Source: Pegoplata infirma
Taxonomy: Eukaryota > Arthropoda > Insecta > Diptera > Anthomyiidae
Reading direction: 5' to 3'
NCBI GenBank assembly: GCA_963921195.1
Contig: OY992536.1
Coordinates: 98,233,550 to 98,297,549 of the forward strand
DNA length: 64,000 nt
The notes under the pieces were generated by a model that was given only the letters and a program-made list of their open reading frames with translations, was not told the origin of the DNA and made no database searches. A program made the position numbers and the translations under genes. This document shows positions 42,930 through 53,091 of this stretch, piece by piece (position 1 is the first letter of the stretch; each line of letters starts with the position of its first letter).

Positions 42930-44135
42930 CACTCAAAATAATCCTACAGTAAAAAATACATTAAAAGTGTTATAACCCAGCAAAAACTGACATTACTAGT
43001 AATGGGTTTTGTAATCCGAAACAAATGTTTATCACTACTTACTTATTGAATGAAACACTAATTATTTTAACAAGGGCGTGAGACAAAAATAACTAGTGAA
43101 GAGTATGGAGATAAATAAGTAGTTACTGCCTCGGATTACAAATAAGGAGTAAAAACCCATTACCAATAAGAAGTAAAATAATTAGTTAATTAAAACTTTT
43201 AAAATTTAACTTGTTTTTACTAACACTTAAAAATTCCGTAATTTTTATTAAGTTTTTAAGTACTTTTTAAGTTAATTGAATTGTAAAGGTTAAAAACTGC
43301 AAGTGCAAGAAGATATTATTACTTAGAGGTGATTTTATAACATATTACTGAGAAGTAGTTACTTTTGGGCTTAAAATAATGTTAATGGAAATGGGTACTC
43401 ATTATAAATAATGTACTTGGTAATGATTACTTTTCACAACTCATTACCATGTTTTTGCTGGGAACTTTAACTATACTACTTTTTTAGTAATTTACAGTAT
43501 AAATTTAGCTTTACAGTAGGCTAGTTGGTAGCGTGCTAGCCTATGAGTCTGGGGGTCGTGGGTTCGATTCCCACCAGAGGCCTTGGTCTGTTTCGCTACA
43601 ACGAGACGAAGGTCATTGTTACCAGTTCTCGGTTAGGTAAAATTAGTATATGATTTGTAATTATATGGTAATTCTTAATAAAATAAAATAGTTATTTTTT
43701 TGGAATACTTTGAACTTTACTGAATACTGATTTTTTACCGATTTTTTAATAATTTTTGTTAGTAATTTTAAAAAATTTGGAAAATTATTTTTGACACCTA
43801 ATATGGTAAAATTTACATTTTTGAATATTTTTTTTTTCAAACGCAGATAGCGAATTTTTGTTGAAAAAAAATAAATGCATATTTTTTTTAAAAATTTCCG
43901 AAATAGATCATTGCCAACTATCAAGCTCAATAATTATATATTTTTGAAACAATTTTTTTTGTTAAAAAATTTTTCTAAATCGATTTTGGATAGGTTTTCG
44001 CTTTTAAATTTGTTTACCGTTTTTTTATAACTGCGTTAGTAAAAATTGACTAACGCGTTGAAGGGCCCTTTAATACTAACAATTAGTAATAACTACCAAC
44101 TTTTAGTAAGGAATACTGTAGGATTTCTATGAGTG
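42930..44135. mobile_element. CACTCAAA-type MITE inserted at TG
   Basis: Ends CACTCAAAATAATCCTACAG and CTGTAGGATTTCTATGAGTG. Flanks are CTTG before and TGACTTTTG after. The opposite arm of the host hairpin (41108-41135, reversed) gives the empty site ATTTTCTTGACTTTTG, so the duplicated dinucleotide is TG instead of the usual TA. The interior (1206 bp) contains the tRNA-like SINE and TTACTnATTACCA-type repeats. Confidence 0.6.
43511..43690 (+). mobile_element. tRNA-derived SINE, copy 1
   Basis: A tRNA-like head with an A-box-like GGCTAGTTGGTAGCG, anticodon-arm-like CTAGCCTATGAGTC, and a perfect B box GGTTCGATTCC within CGTGGGTTCGATTCCCAC. It is followed by a non-tRNA body (TTTCGCTACAACGAGACGAA, CATTGTTACCAGTTCTCGG). 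The acceptor stem does not pair, so it is not a functional tRNA gene. The body recurs reversed at 62111-62303. Confidence 0.7.
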
Positions 44136-44304
44136 TGACTTTTGACACGTCATATTTCTGGAACCACGAAAGTTAAAGGTCTTAAATTTTGTCTGAGTAT
44201 AAGTCTTATAAGTCCCAACTTATACACAAAGTTTCATCAAATTCGGAGACATCGAAGGAAATCAGGGGTTCATGTTGAAAAATTTTAACTCCTCTGAAAC
44301 ATTT

Positions 44305-44727
44305 TATGTTTACTTTAATTTATTTTTTTTTTTTTGAAAATTTACAACCTACAAAATACAGGATCAATTTAAGGAAAAAACTACAACTAGTCAAAAGAAA
44401 TTATAGGTAATTGTTAAATTTAAGTTAATTTATCCAAAAAAAATAAACAGAATGTTTTTTAAGAAAAAAAATATTTACTCAATTAAATATTAGCAAAAAA
44501 ATTGTTTTGTAATTCATTAATTTTAATTTGATTTTAAATTAGTTACTAAGCAGCTGAGATCATATACCAAAAATTCAACAAAAGACTTAAGGAACAAACT
44601 TTAAAATTAAAATTTATGCTAACTAAAGCTAAGAAACAAACTTGAAAATTTTATTTGTGCTAACTTCAATAAAACACTTAACAACAAAAATTTTTTTGAT
44701 AAAATCAAAATTCTTAAAAATTTATAC
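44305..44727 (+). repeat. Repeat R, copy 2
   Basis: Direct repeat of 35994-36391 plus 37099-37130, uninterrupted by mini-me B, with small deletions. Its continuation at 45142 (GCCACAATATATTATAATT) corresponds to GCCACAATTTATTATAGAG at 37133. Confidence 0.75.
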
Positions 44728-44730
44728 GAT

Positions 44731-45138
44731 ACCAATAAACCAAACGATACCGTTGTGATATCGAGTTAATATCACCTAATTATCGCATATTACAAGAAAA
44801 CAAAAGTGTTCTCGTTCTTGATGTACCTTTCCATATGATATAGTTTTTCAATAAAAATATGATATCGTTTTCGCTATCGACAATTCCATTCATAATGATA
44901 GAAAAATCGCCATTTTTCCCAATTTATTGAAAAACTATTGTTATTCCAGGCGATAACGATATCGTTTCGATATGAAAATTTGATATGGGTTTCGCTATCT
45001 AAATTTTCATGAATGACAATAGCAAAATCGCCTAAAATTCGAAAATGGTATCATAATTTTAATTTAAGGTTATCCCGTAATCAGTATCATACAGGTGATA
45101 CCATTTTCGCTATTACTTATCGTTATTTGGTTTATTGG
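44731..45138. mobile_element. 408-bp inverted-terminal element with GAT flanks
   Basis: Ends ACCAATAAACCAAACGAT and ATCGTTATTTGGTTTATTGG, flanked by GAT on each side (44728-44730; 45139-45141). The empty site is in repeat R copy 1 at about 37128 (TACGACGCCACAA). The interior repeats GATATCG and CGATAACGATATCG motifs. A 3-bp duplication suggests a PIF/Harbinger- or CACTA-type origin, but the termini do not settle it. Confidence 0.6.
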
Positions 45139-45141
45139 GAT

Positions 45142-45346
45142 GCCACAATATATTATAATTATTATTATAATTTGCACACATTTTTTCTTTATTAAGAAAA
45201 ATTTACAGAAACCGAGACATTTTTTAGAAAAGTCTTACAATTTTTAGGCATTTCTCCAATAGAAAAATTCTCAGATTCTGAAAATTATTTTCAATTAAAA
45301 ATTACCAGATTCTCAAACATTATTTTCTTACGAAGTTATTTAGATT
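45142..45346. repeat. Repeat R end and 35-bp repeat block
   Basis: After a short piece of repeat R, the sequence returns to the 35-bp family (GAAAAATTCTCAGATTCTGA, CCAGATTCTCAAACATT). It ends in CTGCGATAG, the left copy of a 9-bp duplication. Confidence 0.5.
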
Positions 45347-45355
45347 CTGCGATAG

Positions 45356-46879
45356 GAACAAGTCAAGTTTACATCCACCCATGGAAAAATTTTGAAATTT
45401 TTTGACCTTTGACCTCTGACCCCACTGAGTTCAAAAAAAATATTTTTTTGGGGGGCAAACGCCCTCCAGAGGGTGGGCGTGGCTCTAAAGGTAAAACCGT
45501 TTTTTGGAATTTTCTCAAAAACTACTAAAGATATATGGTTGATTAATAGCTCAAATTAAAGCTTATTTCAAGACCTTTCTTTTGGTATGTAAAAAGGGTG
45601 ACATGACATAATCCCCACGGACATAATCCCCATTACCGTTATGGGGATTATGACCAAATTCATTTCAGTCATAATCCCCATAATGGTAGTGGGGACTATG
45701 ACCGAAAATTAATTGGACATAATCCCAATAAAAAACGGACATAATTCCCAGATTTATTGGCATAATGACCACGTAACAAATGGCCATAATCCCCATTATG
45801 GGGATTATGTCTTCTATACTAGTTGGTCATAGTCCCCAAAATTAAAAGAATTTTTTTTTTTACTTAAAAGTTTTCTGCGTAGCCGGCCTTCGGCCGGGCT
45901 TAGGGATTACAAACTCCATGCATTAAACCCACCCTCTCTGCAGAAAATGGGGATTATGACCAAAATTGCTTTGGACTGGCGGTTATGACCGAAAAAAGTT
46001 CGGTCGTAATCCCAACAAGGAACGGACATAATCCCCATAGGGTTTGTGACTCACTTTTTTTGCATACCAAAAGATCCCTCATTATGGGGATTATGTCTTC
46101 TATACTAGTTGGTCATAGTCCCCAAAATTAAAAGAATTTTTTTTTTTACTTAAAAGTTTTCTGCGTAGCCGGCCTTCGGCCGGGCTTAGGGATTACAAAC
46201 TCCATGCATTAAACCCACCCTCTCTGCAGAAAATGCGGATTATGACCAAAATTTCTATGGACTGGCGGTTATGACCGAAAAAAGTTCGATCGTAATCCCC
46301 ATAGGGTTTGTGACTCATTTTTTTGCATACCAAAAGATCTTAAAATAAGCAATACAATAAGCTTTAATATAACCTTATTTTTTATTATCTACATTCGCAT
46401 ATACTTTTTTTTAAAAATCGAGTGGTTTACATTTAAATGGAAAAAAAAGGTTTAAATAAAAAAAAAAACTCCAGAACATTATATACCAGTGGAAAGGTCT
46501 TGACCTTAGCTTTAATTTAGTTTCATAAAAAACATACCATATAATCGATGCAAAGTCAAGAAATCCGTAGTTTAGTAATTTTTTTTTTTTTTAATTTTCA
46601 AAAATTAAAATTTTTACACTTTCAACTATGGCAACCCCCTTTTTGCACACCAAAAGAAAGGCCTTAAAATAAGCTTTAATTTAAGCCATAAATCAACCAT
46701 ATATGTTAAGTAGTTTTTGAGAAAATTGCTAATTTTGTTTTAACTTTAGGGCCACGCCCACCCTCTTGTGGGCGTTTGCCCCCGACAAAAGTGGTACCAC
46801 TCGACTCAGAATGAAGTCCTTATTCGATTCTCAAAGTTTCATCAGATTTGGATGGGTGGAGGTAAACTTGACTTAAGCC
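45356..46879. mobile_element. Foldback element with 9-bp target duplication
   Basis: The 9-mer CTGCGATAG lies on both sides (45347-45355; 46880-46888). Inverted ends are AAGTCAAGTTTACATCCACC and GGTGGAGGTAAACTTGACTT. The arms continue for about 250 bp (AGAGGGTGGGCGTGGC / GCCACGCCCACCCTCTTG; GCTTATTTCAAGACCTTTC / its reversed partner near 46650). A 9-bp duplication with long inverted repeats is typical of Drosophila FB/Mutator-like foldback elements. No transposase is present. The middle holds a second palindromic element. Confidence 0.75.
45604..46345. repeat. Palindromic CATAATCCCCAT array with 286-bp tandem duplication
   Basis: Many alternating copies of ACATAATCCCCA and TGGGGATTATG. A unit including TCTTCTATACTAGTTGGTCA and the GC-rich hairpin AGCCGGCCTTCGGCCGGGCT occurs at about 45794-45955 and 46080-46240, offset about 286 bp. 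The duplication ends next to the phrase TTTTGCATACCAAAAGATC, itself present three times. Confidence 0.75.
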
Positions 46880-46888
46880 CTGCGATAG

Positions 46889-47428
46889 CTTTAAAAACTT
46901 CTGATACATTTATCCAATAGAAAAATGTTTCAAATTCGGAATCATTTTCCTTTTATCACAAATTCCATCAAAGAACACACAAAAAATTTAAATTTAGGTC
47001 TTTTAATTTTCTTTATGTTAACAGAATGCATTCTCTTTAAAGACAACCAAACATATCCATTTTAATTTTTTTTAATTTAAAAAAAATCGCAATTTATTCG
47101 CGAATTTTAATTTCTTCAAAAATTTAAAAAAATCAAAAAAGTATGATACTTTGAAGAGTCATGTCTTGCAAAGTCTTTATCCGAATTCTTCCATTCAAAA
47201 AGCATTCGGCTATTATGATCGTCTTTTTTTATACCAACACACTCAAAAAAAATATTTTTTTAAAAAAGTACGTTTTTAATGAAATTGTAATTTTATGATG
47301 CATTTTTCTAAGCTTTATCCCCCTTCGATTTTTCTGAAACCTGCATAAATCGAAAGAATAACATTTTTTACATAAAAGCAAGTGCAGCTTTTATGGGCTT
47401 TCGGCTTTTTCCACCTTTCGTAATTTAA
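46889..47428. other. AT-rich repeat-like sequence
   Basis: 46905-46960 repeats 40848-40895 (CATTTATCCAATAGAAAAATG, ATCATTTTCCTTTTAT). 47239-47290 has a related copy at 48331-48375 on the other side of the mini-me A (CACTCAAAAAAAATATTTTT). No gene. Confidence 0.4.
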
Positions 47429-48166
47429 AAACAAGTAAGAAAATTATAGTCGGTCAAGACCGACCATATAATACCCTACACCAGAGTTTCCCGGACAATG
47501 GGTAACAAGTTCAAACATGGACTGATTAGATATATATTTTTTCAAATCTTTAATAAGTCTAAAAAACAATTTCAAATCAAATTTGAGTGAAATAAACTTC
47601 TTTTTGTTGACAATAAACCGCTTTAATCGAATATCGGGCGAAATTTTCACATGGGGCGGGCCTAAGTCCAAAAATGGTCCGATGATAATCAGATTTGATA
47701 ATGTTATTAAAGTACGCGTTTAACATACACAAACAGAATTTTAATTAAATATTTTCTATTTTCATAAAATTTGAGAGATTTATGTGAAAATCGGGAAGGT
47801 GGTTTGTATGGGGGCTACAAGAAGAACTGGTCCGATTTCTTTAAAATTCGGAATGAGGATTTGTGTGGACCTGCCAAATTTCGAATAGATACATATTAAA
47901 ATGTGACTATTAGAGTCATTTGAGCCAAAACAAAAGAGGACCTTTGTATGGGGGCTAGGTCTAAATATGAACCGATTTTTTTTAATTTCAATAGGCTTCG
48001 TCCTTGGGCCAAAAAAGACTTAAGTTTCAAATTATTAAATCGACTCAAAAAGTGATTCTAAGTCGATCGGTATACTTAAAAGTGGGTCTAGGACCAATAT
48101 TTCAGGTAGTTACAAACATCAGCACAAACTCATTATACCCTGTACCACAGTGTTGTGTAGGGTATA
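47429..48166 (-). mobile_element. Mini-me-like family A element
   Basis: Reverse orientation: CAAGTAAGAAAATTATAGTC and GGTCAAGACCGACCATA at the 3' end, then the body, the core (GAGTCGATTTAA reversed near 48040; AAGTCGATCGGTATACTT), and CCTGTACCACAG ... GGGTATAA at the 5' end. The GTCY tract is absent between the body and core, so it was deleted or never expanded. The 75-codon minus frame (47444-47671) is element sequence. Confidence 0.75.
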
Positions 48167-48469
48167 AAGTTACTTATGAGATATTTCCATACAAAAAATA
48201 AATTTTATGTTTATTCTGTAATTTTATCAAAAAAGAATGTAATTTTCAGAGCCATATCTTTGAAAGTATTTATTTTATTTTTACGATTCAAAAATAATTT
48301 GGCTCTAACAATTGTCCTTTTGTATATGAATGCACTCAAAAAAAATATTTTTTTAAAAATGCATTTTTGATGCATAAATCGAAGACATAGCATTTTTTAT
48401 ATAAAATAAAGCACCGATTTTTTGCTGATCCATTTTTGTCAATCGAAGAATGTATGCCGATTAATCGAA
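48167..48469. other. AT-rich gap
   Basis: Contains the CACTCAAAAAAAATATTT phrase shared with 47239 and otherwise unrecognised sequence. Confidence 0.35.
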
Positions 48470-48471
48470 TA

Positions 48472-49141
48472 TCACTGTGGAACAAATTCAGGTTAGCAAA
48501 AGTTAGGTCGATTCTGTGAGTGAGGGGTGAAAAAAGAGGCTAAATAAGAAGACCCGTATCGTGGCGTTTGTTTATGTTAGTTCGAATTTTTTTTAATCCA
48601 CCTTCGAACTTTGCAGCCAAATGCCGATTTTCAGCATATTGTTTATATGGTTTTTTGGCTATAACTCGTCCATTAATTGATATTTTTTCAATCAGTAAAA
48701 GCCAAATTATTGCTAGACCCCTGTCCAACAATTAAAATTGTTTAAAAAATTGATTAGAAAATTTTTTGGTGCTTATGAAGCAAAATGTTGGAAAAATTAT
48801 TTTTTTTCATGCTTTTTGAAAATATTTTGCTTCATAAGCACTACAAAAACTTTCTAAATAATTTTTTTAACAAAAATGTAATTGTTGAACAGGTCTTTAG
48901 AAATAACTTGGCTTTTACAGATTGAAAGAATATCAATAAGTCGACGAGTTATAGCCAAAAACTCATATAAACAATATGCTGAAAATCGGCATTTGACTGC
49001 AAAGTTCGAAGGTAGATTAAAAAAAAATTCGAACTAACATAAACAAACGCCGCGATACGGGTCTTCTAATTTAGCCTCTATTTTCACCCCTCACTCTCAG
49101 AATCGACCTAACTTTTTCTAATCTGAATTTGTTCCACAGTG
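48472..49141. mobile_element. TA-flanked hairpin element, 670 bp
   Basis: Ends TCACTGTGGAACAAATTCAG and CTGAATTTGTTCCACAGTG with TA outside (48470-48471; 49142-49143). The arms of about 300 bp are closely matched: AGTTAGGTCGATTCTG / AGAATCGACCTAACT, GACCCGTATCGTGGCG / CGCCGCGATACGGGTC, CCGATTTTCAGCATATTG / CAATATGCTGAAAATCGG. A short AT-rich loop lies near 48800. A minus-strand 63-residue frame is arm sequence. Confidence 0.8.
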
Positions 49142-49205
49142 TAATGGTAATTAATATATGGTTTTTCTGGAAATATGTATATTTTTTTTAATGTTTTACT
49201 TCAAA

Positions 49206-49720
49206 AAAGAGATGCGCGAGTGACACGAATTTTCGTGATTCACGTAATTCACGCGTGAATCACCCGTGATCATGAGTGAAATTTATTTTTACTCACGTGA
49301 TCGTCAGTGTGCGTGATCAGTAAAAATAGTTTTGTGCGTGAGCGTGCGTGAGTAATTTTTGTTTCGTGAGTTTGCGTGATTGTTTTGTGCTGTCTGAAAT
49401 ATTAAACAAGTAAGAAAATTGTCATAATAATAAATTTTGAGGGTAATTAATACAAAATTTTTACTTAATTAAATTTTTATGATTGTCTTTTAGGAAATTA
49501 TATACCTACTTTTTGTGCAAGAATACAAAAAAGGTAAAATTAAAAAATTATTTATTTTAATTTCGTGAGTCTTCGTGAGCGTAAGAAAAATTTTAGTTAC
49601 TCACGTGAGCGTGCGTGAACGTGAGCGGATAAAAATTCCTGCGTGGTCGTGCGTGAGCAATATTTTAATTTCGTGAGCGTGAGCGTGCGTGAGTCAAAAT
49701 TCACTAACGTGCCCATCTCT
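49206..49720. mobile_element. hAT-like MITE with 8-bp duplication and CGTGAG repeats
   Basis: The 8-mer ACTTCAAA occurs on both sides (49198-49205; 49721-49728). Ends are AGAGATGCGCGAGTGA and TCACTAACGTGCCCATCTCT. An 8-bp target duplication is the hAT signature. Both subterminal regions are crowded with GTGAGCGTGCGTGAG-type repeats in opposite orientation. No transposase frame. The same GTGAG motif fills the inner arms of the hairpin at 28090-30452. Confidence 0.7.
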
Positions 49721-49728
49721 ACTTCAAA

Positions 49729-50094
49729 TAAACAAACCAAATGTATGTGGTCGTTGGAATAAAAAAAATCATGTTTACTATAGTGGTCCTTATTTTAAAT
49801 TTATTTGGATTTTTGCCGCTCCTAAAGCATGAATTTGTTAAACGACCTAAAATAAGTACCTGATAAAATTTTGGGCCAAATCGATTAACTCTATAACAGC
49901 GCTGAAATCGGTCAAAGTTTTGAGTTTTATGCAAAAACCCACTAAATTATAAAAAAAAAATTTATGAATATGCTCAAAACAAAATATTTTTTGTTTAACA
50001 TTTTCCCAAATGTAGTCATATAATAAATATGAAATTTTTGTGATATCGGTAATCCACACGAATTTGCCAACAAAAATAATCTTTAAATCTTAGT
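49729..50094. other. Unrecognised sequence
   Basis: Includes phrases common in repeat interiors (AAATTTTGGGCCAAATCGAT). Short minus-strand frames (49719-50059) have no recognisable domain. Confidence 0.35.
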
Positions 50095-50921
50095 CTGTTT
50101 TAAAAGGCAAAATGTCTCAAAGGCGAAACTTTTTATTGTTCAAAAAAAGTCTCAGAAGTTGAAAGTTACTCAATTCGAAGAAGGACCAAAATCTGAGACT
50201 TTTTCTTTGGAAAAAGGGTCTTAGAATCTTAGAATTTTTTTATAGGAGCAAGGTCTCAGAATCTTAGAATTTTAGACTTTTTCCATAGGGGAAAAAAGTG
50301 CCAGAATCTTAGACTTTTTTTATACACCTAAGAAAAAGGTCTCAGAATCTAAGACATTTTCTATAGGAAAAACGTCACAGAATCTGGGACTTTTTTTGAT
50401 AAGGGTCTCAGAATATTTCTATAAAAAAAGGGTCTTAGAATCTGACACTTTTTATATAGGACCAATTTTCAGAATCGATACTTTTTCTAAAGAAAAAAGG
50501 TCGGACAATCTAAGACTTTTTATAAAGGAAAAGTCTATCACTTTTTTAGGGAAAAAAGTGCCAGAATTTTAGACCTTTTCTATGTAAGAAAAAGCTCTCA
50601 TAATAAGACTTTTTATATGTGAAAATGGTCTGATAATCTGAGACTTTCTTACGGACTAATTTCTCAGAATCTGAGAATTTTTCTACAAAAAAAAAAGATC
50701 TAAGAATCTGATACTTTTTCGATAGACGTAAGTAAAAGGTTGTAAGTAAAAGGATGTAAGTAAAAGGTTTCAGAATCTTAGATTTTTTTTGTGGAAAAAA
50801 GTTCTTAAAATCTAAAAATTTGTCTATGCTAAAAAAAGTCTCAGATTCTAAGACATTTTTGTAAAGAAGAAGTCTTAGATTCTGAGGCATTTTCCCTATA
50901 AAAAACATTTCGTCACGAAAA
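50095..50921. repeat. Diverged ~35-bp tandem repeat, distal block
   Basis: Repeated AGAATCTNAGACTTTTT and TATAGGAAAAAGGTCTCAGA phrases, mostly in the opposite orientation to the 11-15 kb blocks. The 120-codon minus-strand frame (50546-50908) reads through the repeats and is not a gene. Confidence 0.65.
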
Positions 50922-50930
50922 ATGTCTCAA

Positions 50931-51154
50931 TGGGGCATGTCACAGACTCAATTCCGTTCGGATTTGAAAAAAGTGGTTTACTCGTAAAACGCAAAATGAA
51001 TACTATTTTTTGCGGAATGAAATCACTTTCAAAAATCAAAGTGGAATTGAATTGCATAAAAGTGGTTTCATTCCGAAAAAAATATTCGCTTTGCGTTTTA
51101 CAAATAAACCACTTATTTCACTTCCGAACGGAATTGAGTTTGTGACATGCCCCA
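50931..51154. mobile_element. 224-bp palindromic MITE
   Basis: Ends TGGGGCATGTCACAGACTCA and TGAGTTTGTGACATGCCCCA. The arms match nearly to the centre (AATTCCGTTCGG / CCGAACGGAATT, GTGGTTTACTCGTAAAACGC / GCGTTTTACAAATAAACCAC, GCGGAATGAAATCAC / GTGGTTTCATTCCG). Flanks are ATGTCTCAA and ATGTCTCGA, a probable 8-9-bp duplication with one change. Overlapping plus-strand frames reflect the palindrome. Confidence 0.75.
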
Positions 51155-51163
51155 ATGTCTCGA

Positions 51164-52140
51164 AAAAAAAATTAAAATTTTTCTTTCACACTTTTCTCAA
51201 TTCAAAACCATATATAACAAATCAAAAAAATTACAATACGTAATTATAATTAGAGCCTGAGCTCGACTGTCTTAACAGAAGCAATAATCTCAATTTTTTG
51301 TATTGAAAATTCTCAGATTTAGACTTTTTTATGCGTCAAATGTGTTAGAATCTGAGACCTTTTTCTATTTAAACGAAAATGTACAATTTTCCTTTAAAAA
51401 AGAAATTATATAAATGAAATACCTGTGATCATGAAAAACCTCTTTCGGCAAAAACTAATAAATTTGATGATTTTATAGCTTTCCATCACCTTTTTTTTTT
51501 GCAAAATAAAAACGTATCGATGTTTTGGCTCGTCCGACAAAGGTGAATTTATGATTTTTTTTTTATTCGAAGTAAAAAGAAAAAAAATCCCCCCCCCCCT
51601 CCAAACCCAAAAACTGTACCCGCCACTGTATATGTGAACATAATAGAACACCAAATGGTATTTAAACAAGTACGAACATATTTTATGACAAAAAAAAAAT
51701 CGTGGATTTTTTTTTACTCAATTTACGAATCTAAAAATATCTGTAGCAGATATGATATATATGGAGTAGATCTGATTATATCCATTTAGATATGATCCAT
51801 ATATGTTTTGTCAAAGGAGATATGTTTTGATATAATTATTATTTTACACGGGTAATAGTCGTTTTTAAATAATTACTCAATGCTCCGTTATAAAATAACT
51901 CTCCGTTAAATTTAACTTTTTCATACAAATTTTGACATAAGGCTCCGTTAAATTGGCAGTTAGCAGCTAACATTTCATTGAGTAATCCGCCCTTAGTGTT
52001 GTTAAATTTTTTCTTAAGAAATTACCTCTACTATAGAAAAGTGTCCATTGTATTGTCACCCACTGTATGTGCTTATTTTTGGAAGAGGAACAAAAATTTC
52101 CCATTACAGTAAGAGGGTTTTTTAATTTTAAAAACTTATC
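51164..52140. other. AT-rich sequence, no gene seen
   Basis: Includes a last trace of the 35-bp repeat (51295-51370), a C-run at 51588-51599 and ATATGATnnATATATG imperfect palindromes near 51720-51840. Phrases with CTCCGTTA around 51880-51960 repeat three times. No gene. Confidence 0.4.
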
Positions 52141-52345
52141 CGTTATAGAATTTTACGAAAACATTTAACATTTTTAAGCTCTGCTGTACATTTTTTTGCA
52201 GCATTAAAAAAAAACCTTACAATTTAGCTAAGTTTTTAAAACCCTGCAGGTGCTTTGGTCTACTGATAGTCTTCTTTAATTTTTCTTGTCTCATTTAAGA
52301 CAAATTCAATGACCTCAAATTTGTTGAACAGTAAAGTTATCAAAA
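52141..52345. repeat. Repeat C terminal fragment
   Basis: AATTTAGCTAAGTTTTTAAA, ACCCTGCAGGTGCTTTGGTC, CTACTGATAGTCTTC and CTCAAATTTGTTGAACAG correspond, diverged, to the outer end of repeat C at 4540-4660. Confidence 0.5.
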
Positions 52346-53090
52346 ACTATTGTTGAAGTTGTTGCTAATCGCTTTATTTTCACTTTCCATTTTAGAGTTC
52401 GTTTTCTAAGTCTTTTGTTTTTACTATGCTTAAATATGTTATAGCCACTTGATTCTTATTACTATGTAAGTCTTTTATTAATATGACATTTTTATAACAG
52501 AATAATGCTCGTTTCTTAAGTTTTTTAATTAATATGACATTTTTATAACAGATTAATGTTTGTTGCTTAAGTCTTTTGTTTTTTTTTATTTTTCTTTCTT
52601 ATTAAAAGTGGGTCTAGGTTTGAAAATGTTTAATATAAAAAATATGTAAAAAATTACATACTGCATATATTTAAAATATATTTATGCAAAAGAAAAATTA
52701 ATATGTATATGAAAAAAATTATTAAACAAGTACAAGAAGAAGCTAAATAATGATGACTTTAAACAAACTTTTTATTGAGGATGAGAATGAATCAAAGAAA
52801 CTCCAAGTAATTAAAGTAACAATCATAATGATGAGTTTTTTTGTCTTCATTCGTGTACATTAATCATCAAAGAAATAAAAAAAATAAAATAAAAATAAAA
52901 ATACAATAATAAATAAATAAAAAATTAGCAAAGGTTTGGCCTAACTATGGTCCATGAATTTTTTACAAGATTATATTTACTTTTTTTTATTATTTATCTA
53001 TACAATTGGCAACTAAAAGTAGCAAACAATAATAGTAAAAAATACAGCAATTTGTATATCAATACACCATTTCTAATTAAAATTAAAAAA
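52346..53090. other. AT-rich DNA with CTTAAGTCTTTTG motifs
   Basis: Three spaced copies of a ~90-bp unit (GTTTCTTAAGTYTTTT...ATATGACATTTTTATAACAG) between about 52395 and 52580. The rest is simple A/T sequence. No gene. Confidence 0.45.
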
Positions 53091-53091
53091 A

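Larger units (their letters stand above)
40840..44300. repeat. Large hairpin repeat with three nested insertions
   Basis: Left arm from about 40960; right arm from about 42362 to 42929 and 44136 to 44290. Matching pairs: TTCATGAAACTCGGTATAAA / CAAAGTTTCATCAAATTCGG, AATCTTTTAAAAGG / CCTTTAAAAGATT, ACGGTGAAAAA / TTTTTCACCGT, GGTGAACGTATTA / TAATACGTTCACC. Insertions are the small MITE at 42127-42357, the MITE at 42930-44135, and a SINE inside the latter. No coding region. Confidence 0.6.

Noticed and set aside
43511..43585. A tRNA gene
   Set aside because: The B box is perfect, but the 5' half does not pair with the 3' acceptor strand and the sequence continues into a body repeated at 62.1-62.3 kb, so a SINE is the better call.
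50546..50908. 120-codon minus-strand frame
   Set aside because: It is entirely made of the degenerate 35-bp repeat.
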